Source: Gammaproteobacteria bacterium
GTDB lineage: Bacteria; Pseudomonadota; Gammaproteobacteria; Steroidobacterales; Steroidobacteraceae
Assembly: GCA_027459765.1 (NCBI GenBank)
Contig: DAIDHD010000077.1
Span: forward strand, 33,847 to 97,846
Direction of reading: 5' to 3'
DNA: 64,000 nt
Below, one piece after another: positions 1 through 8,969 of this stretch (positions within the stretch are counted from its first letter, which is position 1; each line of letters starts with the position of its first letter). The notes beneath the pieces were generated by a model. It searched no databases and was not told the DNA's origin. It saw only the letters and a list, made by a program, of their open reading frames with translations. Made by a program: the position numbers and the translations under genes.

Positions 1-914
1 GCCTTCAGCAGCTTGGCGTACTTGCGCCGCCCCCCTTCAGTCTCGCGAATCCACTGGCGCGCGAACTTGCCCTGCTGGATCTCGGCCAGGATCTTCTTCA
101 TTTCCTTCTTGGTGGCCTTGTTGACCACGCGCGGGCCGCGGGTGAGGTCGCCGTACTTCGCGGTCTCGCTGATGAAGCGGTGCATCTTGGTGATGCCTCC
201 TTCGTGCAGGAGGTCGACGATCAGCTTCAGCTCGTGCAGGCACTCGAAATAGGCGACCTCCGGCTGGTAACCGGCCTCCACCAGCGTCTCGAAGCCCTTC
301 ACCACCAGCTCGGTGGCGCCGCCGCAGAGCACGGCCTGCTCGCCGAACAGGTCCGTCTCGGTCTCCTCGGCGAAGGTCGTCTCCAGCACGCCGCCGCGGG
401 TGCCGCCGATGCCGTCGGCGTATGCGAGCGCCTTGGCCTTGGCGCGTCCGCTCGCGTCCTGGGCGACGGCGAGCAGGCAGGGCACGCCGCGGCCCTGGAC
501 GTACTGGCGGCGCACCAGGTCGCCGGGACCCTTCGGTGCGATCAGCACCACGTCGAGGTCCTTGCGCGGCTTGATCTGCTTGAAGTGGATGTTGAATCCG
601 TGCGCGAACAGCAGCGTCGCGCCCTTGCCGATGGAATCCTTCAGCTCGCCGTAGAGCGCCTTCTGCGTGAGGTCGGGCACCATCATCGCGACCACCGTCG
701 CGCCCGCGACCGCCGCCTTCGGTTCCAGCACCTTCAGGCCGTCCTTCTTCGCCTTGGCGAAGCTGTCGCCCTTGCGCACGCCGACCACGACGTCGTAACC
801 GCTGTCGCGCAGGTTGAGCGCGTGCGCCCGTCCCTGGCTGCCGTAGCCGAGGATCGCGATTCGCGCTCCCTTCAGTGCCTTGCGGTCCACGTCCTTCTGC
901 GAGTGCATGCGCAT
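1..914 (-). CDS. ilvC: Ketol-acid reductoisomerase, class I (3' end cut by the window edge)
   Basis: Catalyses the NADPH- and Mg-dependent isomerisation and reduction of acetolactate or acetohydroxybutyrate in valine, leucine and isoleucine synthesis, in the cytosol. Read on the minus strand, the protein starts [10 protein letters not shown] and has the Rossmann nucleotide loop GYGSQG near residues 23-28, then LIAPKGPG and the acidic metal-binding run [13 protein letters not shown], all diagnostic of the family. About 304 codons are present of roughly 338 expected, so the C-terminal end lies outside the window. I chose the ATG at 914 because an AGGAG lies 9 bases upstream; the ATG at 908 has poorer spacing. 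ilvD lies 1.7 kb away on the other strand, with a peptidase gene between, so the two pathway genes are clustered but not co-transcribed. Confidence 0.95.
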   Translation of the reverse strand, partial: MRMHSQKDVDRKALKGARIAILGYGSQGRAHALNLRDSGYDVVVGVRKGDSFAKAKKDGLKVLEPKAAVAGATVVAMMVPDLTQKALYGELKDSIGKGATLLFAHGFNIHFKQIKPRKDLDVVLIAPKGPGDLVRRQYVQGRGVPCLLAVAQDASGRAKAKALAYADGIGGTRGGVLETTFAEETETDLFGEQAVLCGGATELVVKGFETLVEAGYQPEVAYFECLHELKLIVDLLHEGGITKMHRFISETAKYGDLTRGPRVVNKATKKEMKKILAEIQQGKFARQWIRETEGGRRKYAKLLK

Positions 915-1171
915 GCTAGAGAGCTCCTGGCGATGTCTTTGCCGTTGTGCTTCGAAAAATCGGTTCCGAAGCGCGACTCCGGCCTCGGGGCCGGGTGCCT
1001 TGCCGCCGACGGAATCGCGAGCGAGTCGTTGGGGCTTGCGCGGGAACGCGCGAAGGAGGAGCAGCGTCGGAATCCCAAAATAGCACCACAGAATGGCCTA
1101 TCATGCAAGCACCGGCGCGGTGCTCGCGCCGCCGCCGAGAAGCGACCGGCCATGCCAGAATCATCGCATCC

Positions 1172-2557
1172 ATGAACGCACACGATGCACCCGCGCTGCC
1201 GCTTTGGCTGCTCCACGAGGACGAGGTCGAGGCCTGGCGCGCCGGCCGCCCTCCGCACGTCGCGCGCTGGCTCGCCGAGCACGCCTTCAAGGGCGAACGT
1301 CACCGCGTGTTGCTGATCCCCGCGGCAGACGGGGCCGTGGATTTTGCGGTCGGCGGGCTCGGCAAGCGCCAGGGGCCGCTGTCCCTGTGGCACGCCGCGG
1401 GCTTCGCGGAACGGCTGCCGGCGCGGCGCTTCCGCCTGGCGCAGCAGTTCGGGGCCGCGGAGGCGACCCAGATCGCGCTCGGATTCGCCTACGGCGGTTA
1501 CCGCTTTGAACGCTATCGGCCGGCACGCTCGGAACGGCCGGCGATGCTCGAGACCCCGCTGAACGCCGACGCCGCCTACGTGTCGCTCGCGAGCGAAGCG
1601 CTCGACCTGGCGCGCGACCTCATCAACACCCCCGCCGGGGACATGGGTCCGGCCGAACTCGCCGCTGCCGCGCGCCGCGTCGCCGAGCGCCACGGCGCAC
1701 GGGTCGAGGAGTGGGTCGGCGAGCAGTTGCTCGCCGCCGACTTCCCGGCCATACACGCCGTCGGCCGCGCGAGCGCGTCGCCCCCGCGGCTGATCGACAT
1801 CGAGTGGACGCCGCCCGGCGGCAGCGACCGGCGCATCGTCGTGGTCGGCAAGGGCGTGTGCTTCGACAGCGGTGGCCTCGACCTGAAGCCGAGCAGCGGC
1901 ATGGCGCTGATGAAGAAGGACATGGGCGGCGCCGCCGCCGCGCTCGCACTCGCGCACATGCTCATGAGCGCGCGCGTCCACGCACGCGTGCGCCTGCTGA
2001 TCCCGGCGGTGGAGAACGCCGTCTCCGGCAACGCCTATCGTCCGGGCGACGTGCTCGCCACGCGCAAGGGCCTCAACGTCGAGGTGGGCAACACCGACGC
2101 GGAAGGGCGGTTGGTGCTCGCCGACGCGCTCGCGCTCGCCGACGCCGACGGCGCCGACCTGATCGTCGACCTGGCGACGCTCACCGGCGCCGCGCGTGTC
2201 GCGCTCGGACCGGAGCTGCCGGCGTTGTTCGCGAGCAACGACGGGCTGGCGATGGAGGTGGCGCAGGCCGGTGCCGCGGAGCACGACCCGCTGTGGCCGA
2301 TGCCGCTGTGGATGGGATATGACGACGAACTCGCCAGCAAGGTGGCCGACCTCAACAACGTCGCCGCGTCCTCTCTCGCGGGCGCGATCTTCGGCGCGCT
2401 GTTCCTGAAGCGCTTCGTCACGCGCACGCCCGACTGGCTGCACGTCGATCTTTACGCCTGGAATCCGAAGGAACGTCCGGGACGGCCGGTCGGAGCGGAG
2501 GCGCAGGCGGTGCGGGCCCTGCATCGTTATCTCACGCGGCGCTTCGGGACGGCCTGA
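1172..2557 (+). CDS. Leucyl aminopeptidase, M17 family
   Basis: A cytosolic two-metal exopeptidase that removes N-terminal residues from peptides. The 461-residue product has the M17 signature NTDAEGRL at residues 307-314. It also has the metal-ligand region GKGVCFDSGGLDLKPS followed by MKKDMGG, and the DLATLTGA segment that follows the signature. The length is slightly short of PepA (about 500), mostly through a short N-terminal domain, so this resembles the shorter PepB-like or generic M17 enzymes and I give no symbol. The frame stays open upstream to 947, but the ATG at 1172 begins the part that looks like the family; no strong ribosome binding site decides it. It is divergent from ilvC and followed by ilvD after 84 bases. 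Confidence 0.9.
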   Translation: MNAHDAPALPLWLLHEDEVEAWRAGRPPHVARWLAEHAFKGERHRVLLIPAADGAVDFAVGGLGKRQGPLSLWHAAGFAERLPARRFRLAQQFGAAEATQIALGFAYGGYRFERYRPARSERPAMLETPLNADAAYVSLASEALDLARDLINTPAGDMGPAELAAAARRVAERHGARVEEWVGEQLLAADFPAIHAVGRASASPPRLIDIEWTPPGGSDRRIVVVGKGVCFDSGGLDLKPSSGMALMKKDMGGAAAALALAHMLMSARVHARVRLLIPAVENAVSGNAYRPGDVLATRKGLNVEVGNTDAEGRLVLADALALADADGADLIVDLATLTGAARVALGPELPALFASNDGLAMEVAQAGAAEHDPLWPMPLWMGYDDELASKVADLNNVAASSLAGAIFGALFLKRFVTRTPDWLHVDLYAWNPKERPGRPVGAEAQAVRALHRYLTRRFGTA

Positions 2558-2641
2558 CAGGATGCCGTTGCGGCGCGGCGCGGCGCCTGTTTATCCTGCG
2601 GGCGACTCACCCATCGAGCCGTCATCGTCCGCAGGTGCCCC

Positions 2642-4327
2642 ATGCCGAGCCGCAAGCCATCCGATCCACGGAAATACTCGCGCGTCGTCGTCGAAGGCGT
2701 CACCCAGACGCCGAGCCGCGCCATGCTGCGCGCGGTGGGCTTCGAGGATGCCGACTTCGGCAAGCCGCAGGTGGGCATCGCCTCCACCTGGAGCAATCTC
2801 ACGCCGTGCAACATGCACATCGACGAACTCGCGCGGCTCGCCGCCGCGGGCGTGGAGGCGAGCGGCGCCAAGGCAATCACCTTCGGCACCATCACCGTCT
2901 CCGACGGCATTTCCATGGGCACTCCCGGCATGCGCTACTCGCTGGTGTCGCGCGAAGTGATCGCCGATTCGATCGAGACCGTGGTGGGCGCGCAGGGTTT
3001 CGACGGTCTGGTCGCCATCGGCGGCTGCGACAAGAACATGCCCGGTTGCATGATGGCGATCGCGCGCCTCGACCGCCCGGCGGTGTTCGTCTACGGGGGC
3101 ACCATTCGCCCGGGCGCGGAGCGTCGCGACATCGTCTCCGTGTTCGAGGCCGTCGGCGGGCACGCCCGCGGCACGGTGTCCGAACAGCAATTGAAGTACA
3201 TCGAGCGCACCGCCATTCCCGGGCCGGGATCCTGCGGCGGAATGTACACCGCCAACACCATGGCCTCCGCCATCGAGGCGCTCGGCATGAGCCTGCCGAA
3301 CAGTTCGGCGCAGGAGGCCGTCTCCGGCGACAAGCGCGACGACTGCAGCCGCGCCGGCGCGGCGGTGGTGGAACTGGTCCGACGCGGCATTCGGCCCAGC
3401 GACATCCTCACCCGGCGCGCGTTCGAGAACGCAATCGCCGTGGTGGTCGCGCTCGGCGGGTCGACCAACGCCGTGCTGCATCTGCTGGCCATCGCGTCGG
3501 CGGCGGGCGTGCGCCTCTCGCTGGACGACTTCACCCGCATCGGCAAGCGCGTGCCGGTGCTCGCGGATCTGCGGCCGAGCGGGCGCTACTCGATGTCCGA
3601 ACTGGTCGCGATCGGCGGCATTCAGCCGTTGATGAAGACGCTGCTGGACGCGGGCCTGCTGCACGGCGATTGCCTCACCGTCACCGGCGCGACGCTCGCC
3701 GCCAACCTCGCCGCGGCCGGCGCGTACCCGGAAGGTCAGGAAATCGTCCGGCCGCTCGCCGATCCGATCAAGGCCGACAGTCACCTCGTCGTGCTGTACG
3801 GCAATCTCGCGCCGGAGGGCGCGGTCGCCAAGATCACCGGCAAGGAGGGCTTGCGCTTCGAGGGGCGCGCGCGCGTGTTCGACTCCGAGGAGGCGGCGCT
3901 GCGCGGCATTCTCGGCGGTCGCGTGAGGAGCGGTGACGTGGTGGTGATTCGTTACGAGGGTCCGCGCGGCGGGCCGGGCATGCGCGAGATGCTGAGCCCC
4001 ACGAGCGCCATCATGGGCAAGGGACTCGGCGCGGAGGTCGCGCTCATCACCGACGGACGGTTCTCCGGCGGCAGTCACGGATTCGTGGTCGGCCACGTCA
4101 GTCCCGAAGCGGCCAGCGGTGGGCCGCTCGCGCTGGTGCGCGCCGGCGACCGCATCGCCATCGACGCGCAGCGGCGCGAGATCACGCTGCACGTGACGGC
4201 CGCCGAGCTCGCGCGCCGTCGGCGCGCGTGGAAGGCTCCCAAGGGTGCGCCGCGGCGCGGCGTGCTCGCCAAGTACGCGCGCTCGGTGACGAGCGCCTCG
4301 CGCGGCGCGGTCACCGACGTCGAGTGA
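2642..4327 (+). CDS. ilvD: Dihydroxy-acid dehydratase
   Basis: Dehydrates 2,3-dihydroxy-isovalerate and its methyl homologue to the 2-oxo acids of branched-chain amino acid synthesis. The 561-residue protein has the IlvD/Edd signatures CDKNMPGC and [15 protein letters not shown]. Three cysteines sit at the cluster-ligand positions: C56 (PCNMHI), C129 (GGCDKN) and C198 (GSCGGMY). That three-cysteine set matches the [2Fe-2S] enzymes characterised in plants and mycobacteria. From the family I infer an oxygen-tolerant cluster; it is not proven here. A weak AGGTG lies upstream of the ATG. It belongs to the same pathway as ilvC at the start of the window. Edd, the phosphogluconate dehydratase, is a related alternative but is longer (about 600 residues). 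Confidence 0.93.
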   Translation: MPSRKPSDPRKYSRVVVEGVTQTPSRAMLRAVGFEDADFGKPQVGIASTWSNLTPCNMHIDELARLAAAGVEASGAKAITFGTITVSDGISMGTPGMRYSLVSREVIADSIETVVGAQGFDGLVAIGGCDKNMPGCMMAIARLDRPAVFVYGGTIRPGAERRDIVSVFEAVGGHARGTVSEQQLKYIERTAIPGPGSCGGMYTANTMASAIEALGMSLPNSSAQEAVSGDKRDDCSRAGAAVVELVRRGIRPSDILTRRAFENAIAVVVALGGSTNAVLHLLAIASAAGVRLSLDDFTRIGKRVPVLADLRPSGRYSMSELVAIGGIQPLMKTLLDAGLLHGDCLTVTGATLAANLAAAGAYPEGQEIVRPLADPIKADSHLVVLYGNLAPEGAVAKITGKEGLRFEGRARVFDSEEAALRGILGGRVRSGDVVVIRYEGPRGGPGMREMLSPTSAIMGKGLGAEVALITDGRFSGGSHGFVVGHVSPEAASGGPLALVRAGDRIAIDAQRREITLHVTAAELARRRRAWKAPKGAPRRGVLAKYARSVTSASRGAVTDVE

Positions 4328-4590
4328 TCGCGCCATCTAATTTTTCGCTATGAAAATCGATTGCCTGATGCACTGCGCACGCGCTGCAACGAGTGACGAC
4401 GTGCTTGCAGTGCGGCGGTGAACTGTGTCACCCTCCGGCTTCGCCGAAGGACGTGGAGGGAGCACCGCCTGACGTATGCGGGTGGTGGTCATTTGCGGCG
4501 CGCGCATGAGGGAGGCGCGGCCGCGAGTCGTCACGACGAAACGACCTTCAAGCTGTAACGATCGATTAGGGGTAGGGTCGCAGCGGACTT

Positions 4591-5238
4591 ATGTACAAAT
4601 ACGAAGAGCCATCGTTGTTCTCCGGCAAGCGAGGCATCGCCTTCATTGCCGTCATCCTCATCCACGTGCTCGTCGGCTACGGGTTCTACTCTGGTCTGGC
4701 ACAGCGCATCAAATCGGCGATCATCCCGCCGGTCGAGGTGTCGCAGATCGACAAGCCTAAGGAAGTCGACAAGCCGCCGCCGCCGCCGCCGAAGCTCGAA
4801 GAGATCAAGCCGTACGTGCCGCCGCCGGAGTTCGTCGACATCCAGCAGGCGCCTCCCGAGAACACCACGGCGATCACGACGGTGACGCAGACGTTGGCTC
4901 CGGCCCCCGTGGCGGCGCCGCCGCCGCCGCCGCCGGCACCCAAGAAGGTGACCAACGTCGCCATGGACCCGCGCCACCCGCTGAAGATCGGTGAGGACTT
5001 CTATCCGGACGCCTCCAAGCGCGCCGGTGAGGAGGGCCGCTGCATCGTGCAGATGACGGTCGCGGCGGACGGCAAGATCACCAACGAGTCGATCCAGCAG
5101 TCCTCGGGATTTCCTCGGCTCGACGAGGCGTGTCTGAAGGGTGTGCACGGGCAGCGCATGATGCCCGCCACCGAGGACGGCAAGCCCGTGTCGAAGACCG
5201 TGTCGATTCCGATCGTCTGGAAACTGACCGGCAGATGA
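4591..5238 (+). CDS. tonB: Energy transducer TonB
   Basis: Couples the inner-membrane proton gradient to TonB-dependent outer-membrane receptors. The 215-residue protein has one N-terminal membrane anchor (about residues 15-37). A periplasmic proline-rich spacer at residues 45-125 includes two six-proline runs and KPKEVDKP-type steps. A C-terminal TonB domain begins near residue 130 and contains YPDASKRAGEEG and the DGKITNESI strand. AGGGG lies upstream of the ATG. It is followed by exbB and two exbD genes, the layout known from Xanthomonas. The upstream 263 bases contain a short CTTCGCCGAAG hairpin inside CCTCC/GGAGG, but no convincing Fur box that I can read. Confidence 0.92.
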   Translation: MYKYEEPSLFSGKRGIAFIAVILIHVLVGYGFYSGLAQRIKSAIIPPVEVSQIDKPKEVDKPPPPPPKLEEIKPYVPPPEFVDIQQAPPENTTAITTVTQTLAPAPVAAPPPPPPAPKKVTNVAMDPRHPLKIGEDFYPDASKRAGEEGRCIVQMTVAADGKITNESIQQSSGFPRLDEACLKGVHGQRMMPATEDGKPVSKTVSIPIVWKLTGR

Positions 5239-5240
5239 GG

Positions 5241-5297
5241 GCCGCCGTCGGCAACGGCGGCGTAACGAGGCGCGGGCGCCGACCCTCCGGTCGGCGC
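5241..5297 (+). terminator. Two consecutive hairpins between tonB and exbB
   Basis: Directly after the tonB stop lies a perfect 8-bp stem (5241-5248 with 5254-5261, loop of 5). It is followed by a perfect 9-bp stem (5276-5284 with 5289-5297, loop of 4). Neither is followed by a run of T, so these may be mRNA-stabilising or processing structures, or weak attenuators, rather than classical terminators. They would let tonB and exbBD be expressed at different levels from one message. Confidence 0.45.
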
Positions 5298-5357
5298 GCG
5301 CTCCACGACTGAATAAACCATCGAATAATCCGTTTCACCAGTAGAGGAAGTCGGTCC

Positions 5358-6101
5358 ATGCAAGAGACAGTCGTTGAAAACCCGTATGGCATCCAGGCGC
5401 TGATCGCGCAGGGCGACCTCGTCGCGCGCTCTACGCTGGTCATCCTGATCGTGATGTCCCTGATGACGTGGTTCATCATGATCACGAAGTTCTTCGACCA
5501 GCGCCGCATGCGCCAACAGGCCATCGAGGCCGAAAAGGAATTCTGGAACTCCTCGAGCCTCACCGACGCGATCGCCAAGCTGAAGGGCAACGCGAATCCG
5601 TTCCGCGCGCTCGCCGAGACCGGCAAGCAGGCCTACGAGTACCACGAGACCAACAAGACCCGCCTGTCGAGCGCCATCGGCACCAGCGATTGGATCACCG
5701 AGTCGCTGCAGCGCACCGCTGACCGCGTCGTGAGCCGCATGCAGTCGGGCCTGCCGGTCCTCGCGTCGGTCGGCTCCACCGCGCCTTTCATCGGTCTGTT
5801 CGGCACGGTGTGGGGCATCTACCACGCGCTGATCGCGATCAGCCTGGCGGGTCAGGCGTCGATCGACAAGGTGGCCGGCCCCGTCGGCGAGGCGCTGATC
5901 ATGACCGCCATCGGTCTGTTCGTCGCGGTGCCCGCGGTGCTCGGTTACAACATCCTGCTCCGCCGCAACAAGGGCGTTCAGGAGTACGTCAGCCACTTCA
6001 CCCACGAGTTGCACGCCTACCTGATCTCCGGCGCCAAGATGGGCCTCGGGATGAGCGCGACGCCGCCTGCGTCGTCGAAGCCCGCCGCGGCGGCGCGCTG
6101 A
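5358..6101 (+). CDS. exbB: Biopolymer transport protein ExbB (MotA/TolQ/ExbB proton channel)
   Basis: Forms the pentameric inner-membrane proton channel that powers TonB. The 247-residue protein has an N-terminal membrane helix (about residues 22-42, rich in VILIVMSLM) and a long cytoplasmic loop. Two further helices follow, the first containing the family motif GTVWGIYHAL. A well-spaced AGAGGAAG lies upstream of the ATG. TolQ is the alternative in this superfamily, but the adjacency to tonB and to two exbD genes, and the absence of tolA/tolB/pal, favour ExbB. Confidence 0.92.
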   Translation: MQETVVENPYGIQALIAQGDLVARSTLVILIVMSLMTWFIMITKFFDQRRMRQQAIEAEKEFWNSSSLTDAIAKLKGNANPFRALAETGKQAYEYHETNKTRLSSAIGTSDWITESLQRTADRVVSRMQSGLPVLASVGSTAPFIGLFGTVWGIYHALIAISLAGQASIDKVAGPVGEALIMTAIGLFVAVPAVLGYNILLRRNKGVQEYVSHFTHELHAYLISGAKMGLGMSATPPASSKPAAAAR

Positions 6102-6124
6102 TCGGGCGCTAGGAGTCCTTCGTC

Positions 6125-6556
6125 ATGGCGATGAACATCGGCGGCAGCAGCGACGAAGCCGAAGCGATGTCCGACATCAACGTCACGCCCCTCGTGGACG
6201 TGATGTTGGTGTTGCTCATCATCTTCATCATCACGGTCCCCGTGATCATTCAACAGGTGAAGCTCCAGCTGCCAATCGCGACCAACGTGCCGACGCAGAC
6301 CAAGCCGGAGAACATCACCATCGCGATCGACGCCCAGGGCAACATCTACTGGAACACCAAGCGCCTGTCCGGTCAGGACGAGCTGAAGGCCGACCTGCGC
6401 ACCATCGTGCGCATGGAGCCCCAGCCGGAAGTGCACATCCGCGGTGACTCGCAGGTGCGCTACCAGTTCGTCGGACAGGTGTTGGTGGCGACCCAGCAGA
6501 TCGGCATCAAGAAAGTGGCGTTCATCACCGAACCGGATCATCCGGGCGGTGGTTAA
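6125..6556 (+). CDS. exbD: Biopolymer transport protein ExbD, first copy
   Basis: A single-span partner of ExbB whose helix inserts into the ExbB pore and carries the protonatable aspartate. The 143-residue protein has the ExbD/TolR start DINVTPLVDVMLVLLIIF, with the aspartate of LVDV at the expected place in the membrane helix. A periplasmic domain containing VHIRGDSQVRY follows. It starts 23 bases after exbB and is followed 12 bases later by a second exbD that is clearly related but diverged, so the pair is a duplication kept for distinct roles. In Xanthomonas campestris a second ExbD has a specialised role in uptake and signalling. Confidence 0.93.
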   Translation: MAMNIGGSSDEAEAMSDINVTPLVDVMLVLLIIFIITVPVIIQQVKLQLPIATNVPTQTKPENITIAIDAQGNIYWNTKRLSGQDELKADLRTIVRMEPQPEVHIRGDSQVRYQFVGQVLVATQQIGIKKVAFITEPDHPGGG

Positions 6557-6568
6557 GGAGACTCTCGC

Positions 6569-6988
6569 ATGGCCATGAACGTCGGTGGAGGGGGCGAGGG
6601 CAACTCGATGTCCGAGATCAACATGACGCCGTTGATCGACGTCATGCTGGTGCTCCTCATCATCTTCATCATCACCCTGCCGGTCATGACCCACGCGGTC
6701 AAGATCGACAATCCGCAGCCGCCGCCGCCCAATTTCAAGCCGCCACCGCCGCCCGAGGTCATCAATCTCTCGATCGACTTCGACGGCACGCTGCTCTGGA
6801 ACGGGTCGCCGGTGGATCGCAAGACGCTGCAGGGCTACATCACCTCGGAGGCGGGCAAGGACCCGCAGCCCGAAGTGCACATCACGGTCGACAAGTTCGC
6901 CAAGTACGAGAAGGTGGCGCAGACGTTGGCCGACCTGCAGAGCCGCGGCCTGAAGAAGATCGGGTTCGTCAACAACGACCTCTTCTGA
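6569..6988 (+). CDS. exbD2: Biopolymer transport protein ExbD, second copy
   Basis: A paralogue of the preceding gene: 139 residues with the same SEINMTPLIDVMLVLLIIF anchor and aspartate. It differs by a proline-rich insert just after the membrane helix (PPPPNFKPPPPPE, residues 50-63) and by the C-terminal half, which contains VHITVDKFAKYEKV. The proline insert echoes the TonB spacer and may position the periplasmic domain further from the membrane; that is inference. A GGAGA lies upstream of the ATG. Two tandem hairpins follow the stop codon. Confidence 0.92.
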   Translation: MAMNVGGGGEGNSMSEINMTPLIDVMLVLLIIFIITLPVMTHAVKIDNPQPPPPNFKPPPPPEVINLSIDFDGTLLWNGSPVDRKTLQGYITSEAGKDPQPEVHITVDKFAKYEKVAQTLADLQSRGLKKIGFVNNDLF

Positions 6989-6995
6989 GGGACCT

Positions 6996-7055
6996 GCGGG
7001 TTCTTGGAAGAACCCGCCCGACGCAGACCGGCCGCGGCTCGCCGCGGCCGGTTTC
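6996..7055 (+). terminator. Tandem hairpins after exbD2
   Basis: A perfect 10-bp inverted repeat (6996-7005 with 7008-7017) is followed by a perfect 12-bp GC-rich one (7027-7038 with 7041-7052) that runs into TTTCG. Each has only two unpaired bases, so the real stems are probably one pair shorter with four-base loops. The second, with its short T run, is a plausible intrinsic terminator that ends the tonB-exb transcript before the TPR gene. Confidence 0.6.
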
Positions 7056-7129
7056 GCGGTCCCGGCGGGATGCGCCTCGATCGGCGCGCAAGGAACATGT
7101 CGAAACGCATCATGTCAACGAGGTACCCC

Positions 7130-8413
7130 ATGACTCATTCGATCCCGAGAGGGGCGGGCCTTCGCCTGCGGTCGACCGCCGCGTCCTTCGCGCTGGTTCT
7201 GCTCGCCGGCGTGTCGCTGGCGCTGGTCTCCGTCGGCGCGCGTGCCGCGGAGAGCAAGGAGAAGTCGCAGTCGGTGAGCCACATCATCGGCAAGGAAATG
7301 GCGGCGGCACAGGAGGCTCTGAAGAAGGGTCAGTGGCAGGACGCGCTGAAGAACTGCCAGGCGGCGGAGGCGAAGTCGCCGCTGACGGCCTTCGACAAGA
7401 AGAGCATCTACGATTTCGAGGCGTTCGCCTACATCAAGATGCAGAACTACAAGGCGGCGCTCGAGGCCTACGACAAGGAGATCGCGACCGGCGCGGTCCC
7501 GGCGGGCGAGGTCAGCGACCTGAAGCACCGCATGTTCCAGTTGAGCGCCGCCACCCAGCAATACGGCAAGGCGATCGAGATCGGCAAGGACCTCGCCGAC
7601 GCCGGCAGCCTCAAGGTCGACGATTACGGCCTGATCGCCCAGCTCTACTTCCTGCAGAAGGACTGCAAGAACAGCGGCGCGTGGGCGGACAAGGCCGTAG
7701 CGGCCGCACGCAAGGCGGGTGAGGCTCCGAAGGAGAACTGGTACCAGTTCAAGCTGCAGTGCGCCTCCGACGCGAGCGACAACGCCGGCATGGTGTCGGC
7801 GCTGATCGACCTGGTGCGGCTCACCAACAAGACCAATTACTGGAATTCGCTGCTGCGCCTGGAGCGCCAGGACGAGCGCGACGACCATAACCTGCTGATG
7901 ATCTACCGCATCATGTACGACACCGGGTCCATGAACGCGGACAGCGACTACATCGAGATGGCGCAGCTCCTCGGCGATGCGGCGCTGCCGGGCGAGGCCG
8001 CCACGGTGCTGGAGAAGGCGTTGGCCGCCGGCGTGGTCAAGGACGAGCACAAGGAGCGCACCAACCGCCTGCTCGGCGCCTTGAAGACCCGCGCCGACGC
8101 CGACAAGAAGGGCCTGCCGCAGTACGACGCCGAAGCGGCGAAGAACGCCCAGGGCGAGGCCAGCGTCAAGTTGGGCGAGGTGTACTTCGGTGCGGGCGAC
8201 TACACCAATGCCGCCGCCGCCATCAACCGCGGCCTGCAGAAGGGCCAGGTCAAGCATCTCGACGAGGCTTACGTGTACCTCGGACGGGCGGACGTCGCGC
8301 TCAAGAACGTCGCCGATGCCAAGAAGGCGTTCGGTGGCCTGAAGAGCGTGCCGAACATCAGCCCGCGGGTGCTGCGCCTGTGGGAGTTGTATTCGGAGAA
8401 GCTCGGTTCCTGA
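7130..8413 (+). CDS. Exported tetratricopeptide-repeat protein
   Basis: A 427-residue protein with a signal peptide at residues 1-37: positive start, hydrophobic core SFALVLLAGVSLALVSV, then ARAAES as the probable cleavage site. Helical TPR-like repeats follow, for example EALKKGQWQDALKNCQAAEA near residue 60, NYKAALEAYDKEI near 105, and the final ones near 350-400. TPR proteins act as scaffolds; the partner is not evident. I chose ATG 7130 because GAGG lies 6 bases upstream; ATG 7097 has AAGGA too close. Its position after tonB-exbB-exbD-exbD2 suggests a periplasmic accessory of TonB-dependent uptake, but tandem hairpins separate them, and it is only 12 bases from the peroxiredoxin gene. Confidence 0.8.
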   Translation: MTHSIPRGAGLRLRSTAASFALVLLAGVSLALVSVGARAAESKEKSQSVSHIIGKEMAAAQEALKKGQWQDALKNCQAAEAKSPLTAFDKKSIYDFEAFAYIKMQNYKAALEAYDKEIATGAVPAGEVSDLKHRMFQLSAATQQYGKAIEIGKDLADAGSLKVDDYGLIAQLYFLQKDCKNSGAWADKAVAAARKAGEAPKENWYQFKLQCASDASDNAGMVSALIDLVRLTNKTNYWNSLLRLERQDERDDHNLLMIYRIMYDTGSMNADSDYIEMAQLLGDAALPGEAATVLEKALAAGVVKDEHKERTNRLLGALKTRADADKKGLPQYDAEAAKNAQGEASVKLGEVYFGAGDYTNAAAAINRGLQKGQVKHLDEAYVYLGRADVALKNVADAKKAFGGLKSVPNISPRVLRLWELYSEKLGS

Positions 8414-8425
8414 GGAGCGTACGCC

Positions 8426-8908
8426 ATGACCATCAAAGTCGGTGACCGGTTGCCGGAAGGCAAGTTCACCCGCATGACTTCCGACGGGCCGCGCAAGCTC
8501 GGCACCGACGAGCTTCTCAAGGGCAAGACGGTGGTGCTGTTCTCGGTGCCCGGTGCGTTCACGCCCACCTGTGACGCCAAGCATCTGCCGGGGTTCATAG
8601 AGCTCGCGCACAAGTTCAAGGCCAAGGGCGTGGACACGATCGCCTGCACCGCCGTGAACGACGTGTTCGTGATGAACGCCTGGGGCAAGACCAGCGGCGC
8701 CGGTGACCAGGTGCTGATGCTGGCCGATGGCAACGCCGAGTACGTCAAGGCGCTGGGCCTGGAGCTCGACGCCACCGGCTTCGGCATGGGTGTGCGCGGA
8801 CAGCGCTTCGCCGTGGTTGCGAAGGACGGAGTCGTCACGCACCTCTTCATCGAGGCGCCGGGGGAGTTCAAGGTCTCGTCGGCGGAGCACGTGCTCGCAC
8901 AACTCTGA
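8426..8908 (+). CDS. Peroxiredoxin, Prx5 type (redoxin domain)
   Basis: A 160-residue thiol peroxidase expected to reduce hydrogen peroxide and alkyl hydroperoxides in the cytosol. The peroxidatic cysteine is C49 in PGAFTPTCDAKHLPGF, the hallmark of the Prx5 subfamily. A second cysteine, C74 (TIACTAVND), could be the resolving or glutathionylated site. The conserved arginine near the C-terminal half is in GVRGQRFAVV. There is no fused glutaredoxin domain, unlike some bacterial Prx5 proteins. GAGGAG lies 9 bases upstream of the ATG. The gene starts 12 bases after the TPR gene and is probably co-transcribed with it. Confidence 0.92.
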   Translation: MTIKVGDRLPEGKFTRMTSDGPRKLGTDELLKGKTVVLFSVPGAFTPTCDAKHLPGFIELAHKFKAKGVDTIACTAVNDVFVMNAWGKTSGAGDQVLMLADGNAEYVKALGLELDATGFGMGVRGQRFAVVAKDGVVTHLFIEAPGEFKVSSAEHVLAQL

Positions 8909-8915
8909 CCGCTGG

Positions 8916-8969
8916 CCCGTACGGTAGCCGTTCCGGGATGAACCTGTCGGCTGGCGACTACCGTGCGGG
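8916..8969 (+). other. Inverted repeat covering the start codon of the kinase/aminotransferase gene
   Basis: CCCGTACGGTAG at 8916-8927 pairs with CTACCGTGCGGG at 8958-8969 (11 of 12 positions). The GTG start at 8963 lies inside the right arm. In RNA this could hide the start codon; as DNA it could be a protein-binding site. Function is unknown. Confidence 0.35.

Noticed and set aside
915..1171. Promoter pair between ilvC and the aminopeptidase gene
   Set aside because: A TATCAT is present at 1099 but no -35 of any quality is at a workable distance, and the minus strand has none.
4328..4590. Possible Fur box upstream of tonB
   Set aside because: ATGAAAATCGATTGC shares too few positions with the GATAATGATAATC pattern to be supported by eye.
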